A stretch of 45,799 bases of DNA from positions 1-45,799 of the forward strand of contig JAOXRT010000193.1 in assembly GCA_025800365.1 (NCBI GenBank), read 5' to 3'. The stretch comes from Cellvibrionaceae bacterium. GTDB lineage: Bacteria > Pseudomonadota > Gammaproteobacteria > Pseudomonadales > Cellvibrionaceae. Of the stretch, positions 33,775 through 40,792 are shown piece after piece (within the stretch, counting starts at the first letter, position 1; every line of letters starts with the position of its first letter). Below the pieces are notes generated by a model. It was not told the DNA's origin. It did no database searches and saw only the letters and a list, made by a program, of their open reading frames with translations. Made by a program: the position numbers and the translations under genes.

Positions 33775-33939
33775 ATGGAACATGTTGATTTATCTGGTGC
33801 CATTTTAGCATTCGGTATTGTCTTTTGGCTAGCGGGCGGCGCCAAATGGTTGGCTGAAAAAACTCGACAACTTAAGCTGGAGAATGACTTGAAAGAGAAA
33901 AGGTTAAATAACGACACCAAGGAGACAACTGATACTTGA
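33775..33939 (+). CDS. 54-residue single-helix membrane microprotein
   Basis: Too short for many gene callers, but well supported: AAAGGAG lies eight bases before ATG 33775 and the frame encodes a 54-residue protein with one helix (about 8-21: GAILAFGIVFWLAG) followed by a charged, helical tail (AEKTRQLKLENDLKEKR) that could form a coiled coil. It starts 25 bases after the GGCT-like gene. The layout resembles small phage-shock-type or scaffold peptides, but no function is claimed. Confidence 0.7.
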   Translation: MEHVDLSGAILAFGIVFWLAGGAKWLAEKTRQLKLENDLKEKRLNNDTKETTDT

Positions 33940-34094
33940 GCAGAACTCCTGTAAGTCGGCTATGTTATGAGTGAATGAGTATCTAGATTATGTAGTCGCC
34001 GGAACTTGAATCAAAATCTTTAAATTTGTTTTTGATGTTGATCTAAATACTGAAGCTACCCGTAAATGATAGGAGTGATTTGCCGGAGTTAAAA

Positions 34095-34604
34095 ATGCCC
34101 AGATACAATTCTGTCCTGTGGTTTGTGGGTAATATGATTGCTTTTCAGGTCTGCTGGTGGAGTCTGGTGCTGTATGGCGATAAGGCTTTACCGCTCGCAT
34201 TGTCGCTATTGCTTGTTCATCTATTCTTTTGTTCTGAGCGAAGGCATGAGTTTATCTTGATTGCCACCATCGGCTTTTGGGGCTTTACACTTGATAATAC
34301 CTTAGCATATGCGTCCGTTTGGATTTTTGAAAATGATTTTTTCCCAGCGCCGCTTTGGTTGGCGGGAATTTGGTTGTGTTTTGGTGCCACGGTTCGCCAT
34401 AGTTTTCGTCCACTATGGAACAAGAAGTCGTTGCTCCCATTACTAGGAGCGTTTGGTGGGGTTAGTAGTTATACGGCAGCACATAAGCTTGGTGCGGTAA
34501 ACTTTGGCTTTGATTTAATGTCAACTGGCCTTATATGTGCGAGTATATGGGCTTTAGTTTTACCTTTGATCGTCTATTCTGCAGAAAAATATGAGCCGGA
34601 ATAG
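34095..34604 (+). CDS. DUF2878-type inner-membrane protein
   Basis: 169 residues from ATG 34095 (GGAG seven bases before); a TTG at 34080 with AGGAG upstream is an equal alternative (174 residues). Five to six helices with conserved polar positions, including WGFTLDNTLAY and FGGVSSYTAAHKLGAVNFG, the latter typical of DUF2878. Function unknown. Convergent with the WG-repeat gene. Confidence 0.7.
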   Translation: MPRYNSVLWFVGNMIAFQVCWWSLVLYGDKALPLALSLLLVHLFFCSERRHEFILIATIGFWGFTLDNTLAYASVWIFENDFFPAPLWLAGIWLCFGATVRHSFRPLWNKKSLLPLLGAFGGVSSYTAAHKLGAVNFGFDLMSTGLICASIWALVLPLIVYSAEKYEPE

Positions 34605-34677
34605 ATCATAAGCTTGGATCAGTTCATTCTGATCAAAAAAGTTGTCGGTCTTTTAAGTAGGTTTAAAGTTGACTCAT

Positions 34678-36114
34678 TTATTTGCAGCGCCGCCTCTTTT
34701 CCTCTCTTATTTTTCGTTCCCAGCGTTTCTGATCTTCGGGGTCGCTAAAATGTCGTTTTCTGCTGAGTTTAAATCCACCGGCACTTAGTGTTGGGTTTGG
34801 AGCTTTTACCCAGACAGGGTCGCCGAAGATATCTCCTCGCCTATCAATGTATTCTGATTTTAAGTAGCGCACTTCACGGCTTCGTCGGCTAAACACACCA
34901 CATTCATTAGTGCTTGTATAAAACTCAGTTTTATACTTTTCGTCTGTAATAACCTCTGCAAACGTTCCGTCAAACTCTTTGGCGTTTAGAAATCTAGGTT
35001 CAATTACCCACTGACCTTGCGCTTTAAAACCCCATTTTCCACTAGCACGGTCAAGTGTTGGCGTTAAATGAAGTTTGGATATCGCCTTATTGTAATCTGC
35101 GCTTCGCTGCTTTAATTGATCAGTTTTAAGATTTTTCCAGTTTTGATAGTTCAGCTCCTCATGGTTTTCTTTGCCTGCTTTCACTGAAATTTTAAGGCCT
35201 TTCTCCAGCTCTTCTTTAAGTTGCCTCCTTTTACTAGCATAGTAATTACCTATACCAGGAAGTTGATATCTAGCTGGAACACCAGATTCTAACTTTTTAA
35301 TTACCATATCCACTTTTTTATCCAACTTTGCGATAGCACTAAAACTATCAGCTCGTTCAAGTAGGTCTTCAAAGTAATCGAGTTCTCTAGCCAGTTTTGA
35401 GGCGGGAAGTTCAAGAACAGAATCGATAATATCGAGGTGCTTTCTGGCGTTGGTTAATTTTATATTAATCGCTTTTTTGTCAGAGTTCTTTTGAATCCAG
35501 AGTAATACATCGTTCAACTTGACTTTTGCCTTGTTAATTTTTATTTGAGCGGCCCTGAACTCCCCTTTTTTCATTAGGCTTCTCGTGGATTCAGCGTCAA
35601 AATACAAGTCGTTGGAATGTCCTTTAAACAGTTTGTCCCATTTAGGGGAGCCGTAAACATTAAAACTGTGTTCACCGCCGTGTTTTCCAGGAATTCCAAG
35701 ATCGAAATCTACCCAGAATGAGTCACCAGATCCAAGTTGTACGTATTTAATACTAATATTCACATCATAAAGTTTAATATTTTCCAGTATTTGTGGAGGT
35801 ATTAGCTTGAGAGGAACGTTATGTCTATAACTCGGGAGGTTGCTGATATTACTACCGTTTATAGTGGCGCCTTCTGGCAGGTACCACTTAAGTTTTGCAA
35901 GCTTAAGAGGCTCTCCTAATAAGGTGTTCAACTCCCAGGAAACATCATATTGTATGGATAAGGTATTGTTTTGAAGGTCTTTAGCTTGCCCAGTTTGCCT
36001 TACAAACTCGCCGTTCATTTTGCTAGCGTGTGCATCACCTGGTAACAAGGTAAACAGAGGGAGTATGGCTAAAATTGAGAGAGCGCTAAGCTGGATTAAT
36101 CTGAAAACAACCAT
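34678..36114 (-). CDS. Secreted protein with coiled-coil middle and C-terminal WG repeat
   Basis: 478 residues. A signal peptide ends near AHA (residue 30). A beta-rich domain (about 35-175) with LNTLLGEPLKLAKLKWYLPEG follows; residues 180-345 are helical and lysine-rich; residues 359-430 contain a WG-type repeat (GKWGFKAQGQWVIEPRFLNA, then EYIDRRGD), and the tail is very basic (REEKRRRC). WG repeats are found in surface proteins; the function here is unknown. It overlaps the upstream membrane protein gene by 19 bases, so the two are coupled. Confidence 0.65.
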   Translation of the reverse strand: MVVFRLIQLSALSILAILPLFTLLPGDAHASKMNGEFVRQTGQAKDLQNNTLSIQYDVSWELNTLLGEPLKLAKLKWYLPEGATINGSNISNLPSYRHNVPLKLIPPQILENIKLYDVNISIKYVQLGSGDSFWVDFDLGIPGKHGGEHSFNVYGSPKWDKLFKGHSNDLYFDAESTRSLMKKGEFRAAQIKINKAKVKLNDVLLWIQKNSDKKAINIKLTNARKHLDIIDSVLELPASKLARELDYFEDLLERADSFSAIAKLDKKVDMVIKKLESGVPARYQLPGIGNYYASKRRQLKEELEKGLKISVKAGKENHEELNYQNWKNLKTDQLKQRSADYNKAISKLHLTPTLDRASGKWGFKAQGQWVIEPRFLNAKEFDGTFAEVITDEKYKTEFYTSTNECGVFSRRSREVRYLKSEYIDRRGDIFGDPVWVKAPNPTLSAGGFKLSRKRHFSDPEDQKRWERKIREEKRRRCK

Positions 36115-36920
36115 TGCTGGGCCTCTTGCTCAAAATACTCATGACGGTCAAATATTTTAAATTGGATGTTTCTCACATCGCTTCGTGTTAGGGACCAGCG
36201 ATTCTCCAATTTCCAAGCTTGGGTTGCTATAGGAAGGTTATTGTGGTCTAGAGGCACTAAGATTTTTAATGTGCCTTGCTCGAGGGGGTGAATAGGAGGG
36301 TGTAAGCTTTTGCCTTGCCACTGCTTATTCCCAAAAATATCCATTTCGAAGGCGATTATGCTCTGGTTGCTATGATTTTTAATTGTTACCTCTAATTCTC
36401 GAAAGCCTTTTCCCGGAGCTAGCGCTGACCATTCAATTTTTTCTATGTGGCCACTTGTTTCATTGAGTAGCGTTAACTTTTCGTGGTCTTTCCATTTTTT
36501 CGTGATATCTGGTTCTTGGAAAAATATGTCTTCACTTAAATTAATTATTTGTTCGTTAAAGTCTAAGGGTGGTGTTCGGTATCCGCTTAAATTGACACCT
36601 AGTTTCTCTACATAATCGAGGGTATTACTCCATAAAGGGTTTTCCTTTTTATCATGAATAAGATTTGAAGAGCCAATAAACACGAGGAGGAAAAAGGCTG
36701 AATACAGGCTATTACTGATAAAGCCGTGATCTATGTCTTCATTGGCAAATGCCGTTAGAGCAACAACTATAGGCAGAACTAGCCAAAGAGGTGATCTGAT
36801 TTCAAAGCCCACTCCCTGAATTATTAGAGCAATAGCTATCGCCAAGAGCGGCGCCAGGAGTACTTGTTTTACCTGCTGAGAAAAGCTGGCTTTTCTTGTT
36901 TTTGGTTCCCGTTCTGCCAT
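36096..36920 (-). CDS. Unrecognised membrane protein paired with the WG-repeat protein
   Basis: 274 residues with three hydrophobic helices (about 20-37, 44-60, 72-85) and then a ~185-residue soluble part predicted on the outside, rich in beta strands (FRELEVTIKNHSNQSIIAFEMDIFG resembles an immunoglobulin-like strand pair). No family recognised. First gene of a two-gene operon with the secreted WG-repeat protein. Both are divergent from the acyl-CoA dehydrogenase gene. Confidence 0.65.
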   Translation of the reverse strand: MAEREPKTRKASFSQQVKQVLLAPLLAIAIALIIQGVGFEIRSPLWLVLPIVVALTAFANEDIDHGFISNSLYSAFFLLVFIGSSNLIHDKKENPLWSNTLDYVEKLGVNLSGYRTPPLDFNEQIINLSEDIFFQEPDITKKWKDHEKLTLLNETSGHIEKIEWSALAPGKGFRELEVTIKNHSNQSIIAFEMDIFGNKQWQGKSLHPPIHPLEQGTLKILVPLDHNNLPIATQAWKLENRWSLTRSDVRNIQFKIFDRHEYFEQEAQQWLFSD

Positions 36921-37095
36921 ATGTGCATCCTATATCAAAGGCAGTTGATTATTGTGATTTATATTCGGTTTTCCTAACGTAAGTGGGGCAGTTTATCAGA
37001 GTAATTTAGGCGCCACAATTTGCTTGACTGCGCTAAATCCGCTGCCTATTTGCCGCTCAATAAAAAGTTGAGGTTTTCGTTCTACATTGATCATG

Positions 37096-37110
37096 TTCCG
37101 CAGTGCGGAA
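37096..37110. promoter_or_regulatory. Perfect 15-bp palindrome, possible IclR-type operator
   Basis: TTCCGCAGTGCGGAA, centred on G, with a further half-site GCGGAAC at 37125-37131, lies 45 bases before the acyl-CoA dehydrogenase start. The TTCCG-N5-CGGAA form is common for IclR-family operators on catabolic genes. No iclR-type gene is in the window. Confidence 0.5.
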
Positions 37111-37154
37111 TAAGCTGTTAGTATAGCGGAACTGATTCTGCATAGGTGTGTGTT

Positions 37155-38309
37155 GTGATACGAGACCAAGAGAGCCACAAGGCCCTGCTAGAAGCCCTAG
37201 GGCGCTATGTTAATGAGCGTCTGCGTCCACTAGAAGATCAAGTGGCTGAGGAAGACAATATTCCTGATGAGGTCGTGCAAGAGATGCGCGAAATGGGTCT
37301 GTTTGGCCTAACTATCCCTGAGGAGTACGGTGGCCTTGGTCTGACTATGGAAGAAGAGGTGCAAGCAGCGATGACTCTAGGGGGCACTTCGCCAGCTTTC
37401 CGCTCTTTGATAGGCACCAATAATGGCATTGGTTCTTCGGCGCTTATCTTTGATGGTAGCGATGAACAGCGCCAGCGTTATTTGCCGAAGCTGGCCAGTG
37501 GTGAGGCGATTGCTTCATTCTGTCTCACAGAGCCGGATGCTGGCTCGGATTCAGCCGCTTTAAAAACTCGCGCCCGCAAGGAGGGCGATCAGTATATTCT
37601 TAATGGCAACAAGCGCTTTATTACCAATGCGCCGCGTGCCGATTTCTTTACCGTGCTGGCCAGAACTGATCCGGATCAGCCGGGTGCTCGTGGAATTTCA
37701 GCGTTTATCGTGGATGCAAAAAGCCCCGGCATTAGCCTGGGAGCAAAAGACAAAAAAATGGGACACGCGGGCTCTCACACCTGCGATGTAAACTTTGACG
37801 ATGTGGCCGTGCCAGCCGAGAACCTAATCGGCGGTGTAGAAGGTAAAGGCTTTTATACCGCCATGAAAGTGTTGGATCGTGGGCGTTTGCATATTGCGGC
37901 ACTGAGTGTTGGCATTGCTCAGCGCTTACTGGATGACTCGGTACGTTTCGCTTCAGAGCGTCAGCAGTTTGGTAAACCCATCGCCGAGCATCAAATGATT
38001 CAAGCTATGTTGGCGGATTGCAAAACCGAGATCTATGCCGGGCAGGCGATGGTTTTAGACTGTGCACGTAAACGAGATGATGCTTTGCCACACAGTACCG
38101 AGGCGGCTTGCTGTAAATTGTTTTGTACAGAGATGGTCGGGCGTGTGGCGGATAAAGCGGTGCAAATTCATGGCGGCAGTGGTTATATATCGGATTATGG
38201 CGTTGAACGTTTTTATCGCGATGTGCGTTTGTTCCGTTTGTACGAAGGCACCAGTCAAATACAGCAGATGGTGATCGCAAGAAATTTGGTGAAGGAAGCC
38301 GAAATTTAA
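37155..38309 (+). CDS. Acyl-CoA dehydrogenase (homomeric type)
   Basis: 384 residues from GTG 37155, chosen because AGGTG lies eight bases before it; GTG 37146 would add three residues. All family motifs are present: CLTEPDAGSD and the FFTVLART region for FAD, RQQFGKPIAEHQ, VQIHGGSGY, and the catalytic base E364 in RLYEGTSQIQQ. This is the short-/medium-chain-type position of the base, so it should work as a homotetramer that takes acyl-CoA to 2-enoyl-CoA and passes electrons to ETF. Substrate unknown. It starts a plus-strand run of three dehydrogenase genes. Confidence 0.92.
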   Translation: MIRDQESHKALLEALGRYVNERLRPLEDQVAEEDNIPDEVVQEMREMGLFGLTIPEEYGGLGLTMEEEVQAAMTLGGTSPAFRSLIGTNNGIGSSALIFDGSDEQRQRYLPKLASGEAIASFCLTEPDAGSDSAALKTRARKEGDQYILNGNKRFITNAPRADFFTVLARTDPDQPGARGISAFIVDAKSPGISLGAKDKKMGHAGSHTCDVNFDDVAVPAENLIGGVEGKGFYTAMKVLDRGRLHIAALSVGIAQRLLDDSVRFASERQQFGKPIAEHQMIQAMLADCKTEIYAGQAMVLDCARKRDDALPHSTEAACCKLFCTEMVGRVADKAVQIHGGSGYISDYGVERFYRDVRLFRLYEGTSQIQQMVIARNLVKEAEI

Positions 38310-38326
38310 ACCCCGTGCAGGAACCT

Positions 38327-38354
38327 GGGGTCAGAACCCATGGGTTCTGACCCC
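38327..38354. repeat. Perfect 28-bp palindrome (GGGGTCAGAACCC arms)
   Basis: GGGGTCAGAACCC-AT-GGGTTCTGACCCC, 17 bases after the first dehydrogenase gene and 49 bases before the second. A near-identical copy lies at 40752-40779. It may act as a hairpin that separates expression of the two genes, or as a mobile REP-like unit. Confidence 0.9.
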
Positions 38355-38403
38355 GATCGCTCCGAATAAGAATTTTGGAAAGAAAAATAACAGAGGAATA
38401 ATA

Positions 38404-39603
38404 ATGAATATCGACTTTTCCCCGGAGGAAAAAGCCTTTGAGGCTGAGGTGCAGCAGTTTCTTGCTGATAAACTACCCAAAGAGATCAGTGAAAAAATCT
38501 TAGCGGGCACTCCCACCAGCAAGGACGATCATGTGCGTTGGCAGAAGATTCTAGCCGAACAAGGTTGGGCGGCAGTGAACTGGCCGGTGGAGTATGGCGG
38601 TACTGGTTGGACGCCAACTCAAAAATATATTTGGGCTAATGAGTGCGCCAAAGCCGGTGCGCCTGATGTCGTGCCATTTGGTATGAAAATGGTTGCCCCT
38701 GTTATTTACACCTACGGTAATGAAGAGCAAAAGCAGCGCTTTTTGCCGGATATTCTGAACAGTAATGTGTGGTGGTGTCAGGGCTATTCTGAGCCTAATG
38801 CTGGCTCTGATTTGGCTTCCTTAAAAACTACTGCCGTACGCGATGGCGACCATTACGTCATTAACGGCACCAAAACTTGGACTACCTTGGGCCATTACGC
38901 TGATTGGATTTTCTGTTTGGTGCGTACAGGTGATGCCAATACCAAAAACCAAGAAGCTATAAGCTTTGTGTTAGTTGATATGGATGATCCGGGCATCACG
39001 GTTTCTCCTATTATCACCCTAGATGGTCATCGCGAAGTTAACGAAATTCACTTTGATAATGTTCGTGTACCTGTGGAAAACCGAATTGGTGAAGAAGGTA
39101 AAGGTTGGACTTACGCTAAGGTGTTGCTAACCCATGAGCGTACCGGTATCGCCCGTGTGGCCCACTCTAAAGTGCGTTTGGAAAAGCTCAAGCGCCTTGC
39201 CGCAGAGGCTTCTACTGGTTTGGGTAGTCTTGCAGAAGATTCTCGTTTTCAGGCCAAGTTGCTGGATGCCGAAATCGAGTTGCAAGCTTTGGAATTTACA
39301 GAGCTACGTACCCTGGCGGCCGTAAGTACCGGTAAAGCACCTGGTCCAGAATCTTCCATTCTGAAAATTAAAGGCACCGAAGTTGCTCAGGCGATTGATG
39401 AGCTGTATATGGATGTCGCTGGCTACTATAGTTTGCCCTTTGTTAAAGAGCAGTTTATGCCAGAGTATGAAGGTGAACATGTCGGCCCGGGCACAGCTGC
39501 AAACACAGCGCCGAAGTATTTCAATAATCGCAAAGCTTCCATTTACGGCGGCAGTAACGAAATTCAAAAAAATATTATCTGCAAAGCGGTATTAGGTTTA
39601 TAA
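38404..39603 (+). CDS. Acyl-CoA dehydrogenase, PimC-like large subunit
   Basis: 399 residues. FAD-binding motifs are GYSEPNAGSDLASL (127-140) and KTWTTLGHYADWIF. The usual C-terminal base is missing: the equivalent segment reads IYGGSNEIQK, with Gly for Glu. A glutamate, E245 in LLTHERTGIA, sits where isovaleryl- and long-chain acyl-CoA dehydrogenases have theirs. This arrangement is typical of the large subunits of heteromeric enzymes such as PimCD and the steroid ChsE-type FadE pairs. It should form an alpha2beta2 enzyme with the next gene, which starts 10 bases downstream. Substrate probably a dicarboxylyl- or ring-derived acyl-CoA, by analogy only. Confidence 0.88.
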   Translation: MNIDFSPEEKAFEAEVQQFLADKLPKEISEKILAGTPTSKDDHVRWQKILAEQGWAAVNWPVEYGGTGWTPTQKYIWANECAKAGAPDVVPFGMKMVAPVIYTYGNEEQKQRFLPDILNSNVWWCQGYSEPNAGSDLASLKTTAVRDGDHYVINGTKTWTTLGHYADWIFCLVRTGDANTKNQEAISFVLVDMDDPGITVSPIITLDGHREVNEIHFDNVRVPVENRIGEEGKGWTYAKVLLTHERTGIARVAHSKVRLEKLKRLAAEASTGLGSLAEDSRFQAKLLDAEIELQALEFTELRTLAAVSTGKAPGPESSILKIKGTEVAQAIDELYMDVAGYYSLPFVKEQFMPEYEGEHVGPGTAANTAPKYFNNRKASIYGGSNEIQKNIICKAVLGL

Positions 39604-39613
39604 GGAGCGCGAC

Positions 39614-40741
39614 ATGGATTTTTCTTTATCTCAAGAGCAGCAGATGCTGCAAGACAGTGTCGCTAAGTTTGTACAAAACGATTACGACTTCGACACCCGT
39701 ATGGCAACCGTAAATAGCGATGCTAATTTTAACCAGGATTTCTGGAATCTATTCGCCGAGCTAGGCTGGCTGATGGTACCTTTTTCAGAAGAAGATGGCG
39801 GCATGGGTGGCGGTGCTGCTGATGTCATGGTGTTAATGGAAGAGTTTGGCAAAGGCATGCTAATGGAGCCTTACTTAGCCAATGTGATTTTAGCCGGTGG
39901 TCTGTTGGCTAAGTGCGGCAATGAATCACAAAAGGCCAATCTTGCAGAAATTATGGCAGGCCAGCAGCAGTGGGCTTTTGCCTACACCGAAGCTGATAGC
40001 CGTTATTGCTTGCATAAAGTTAGTTGCCAGGCTGAGAAGGCCGGTGATGGTTTTAAGTTAAATGGCCAGAAGTCGGTAGTATTTAATGGTGCTGCGGCTG
40101 ATCATTTTGTTGTTTTGGCTCGTACCTCTGGTGATTCTGCTGATGAAAATGGCTTGAGCCTTTTTCATGTGGATGCCAATGCTGAAGGCGTAAGCCGCAA
40201 AGCTTATAAGTTACAAGATGGTAGTAATGCTGCGGAAGTGAGTTTCAATAATGTTGCACTTGCTGCAGATAGTGTACTGGGCGAAGAGGGCAATGCTCTT
40301 GCTTCTGTAGAGGCTGTTATCGATCAAGCTACTTTGGCTGTTTGTGCAGAAGCTGTAGGTGCAATGGGGGTTAGCTTAGAGAAAACCGTTGAGTACACCA
40401 AAACTCGCGTTCAGTTTGGCGTGCCGATTTCTAAGTTCCAAGCTTTGCAGCATCGTATGGCGGATATGTTTGTTGAACATCAGCAAGCTAAATCCATGTT
40501 GCTACGTGCCGTAATGCTAAGTGAGCAAGATCCTGCGGCAGCGGCCAAAGCTATTTCAGCGGCTAAATATCGCATTGGTACAGCGGCGCGCAATATTGGC
40601 CAAGAATCTGTGCAGATTCACGGTGGTATTGCGGTTACTGACGAGCTGGATGTTGGTCACTACTTTAAGCGTCTAACCATGTTGGAAATGATGTTTGGTA
40701 ACAGTGATTACCACGCTCAGCGTTATCAGGCGTTAGCCTAA
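39614..40741 (+). CDS. Acyl-CoA dehydrogenase, PimD-like small subunit
   Basis: 375 residues with the acyl-CoA dehydrogenase fold (SLSQEQQMLQDSVAKFV, RVQFGVPISKFQALQHRMADM, QESVQIHGGIAVTDE) but without a catalytic glutamate: the last motif reads YFKRLTMLEMMFGN. AYTEADSRY replaces the CLTEPxAGSD FAD motif in part. It is the partner of the preceding gene (10-base spacing, GGAGCG ribosome site) and contributes to the shared FAD site in PimD-like subunits. Downstream is the second GGGGTCAG palindrome, which may end transcription. Confidence 0.87.
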   Translation: MDFSLSQEQQMLQDSVAKFVQNDYDFDTRMATVNSDANFNQDFWNLFAELGWLMVPFSEEDGGMGGGAADVMVLMEEFGKGMLMEPYLANVILAGGLLAKCGNESQKANLAEIMAGQQQWAFAYTEADSRYCLHKVSCQAEKAGDGFKLNGQKSVVFNGAAADHFVVLARTSGDSADENGLSLFHVDANAEGVSRKAYKLQDGSNAAEVSFNNVALAADSVLGEEGNALASVEAVIDQATLAVCAEAVGAMGVSLEKTVEYTKTRVQFGVPISKFQALQHRMADMFVEHQQAKSMLLRAVMLSEQDPAAAAKAISAAKYRIGTAARNIGQESVQIHGGIAVTDELDVGHYFKRLTMLEMMFGNSDYHAQRYQALA

Positions 40742-40751
40742 AGCAAAGAAT

Positions 40752-40779
40752 GGGGTCAGAACCCAAGGGTTCTGACCCC
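40752..40779. repeat. 28-bp palindrome (GGGGTCAGAACCC arms), second copy
   Basis: GGGGTCAGAACCC-AA-GGGTTCTGACCCC, 10 bases after the PimD-like gene and 13 bases from the stop of the convergent sensor gene. It is followed on the plus strand by GCCTTTGGCCTTTTT, so it may serve as a terminator. Differs from the 38327 copy only in the centre. Confidence 0.9.
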
Positions 40780-40792
40780 GCCTTTGGCCTTT

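Noticed and set aside
34617-34634. GATCAG-loop-CTGATC hairpin between DUF2878 and WG-repeat genes
   Set aside because: Short stem with an A run on the plus-strand side; not convincing as a terminator for either convergent gene.
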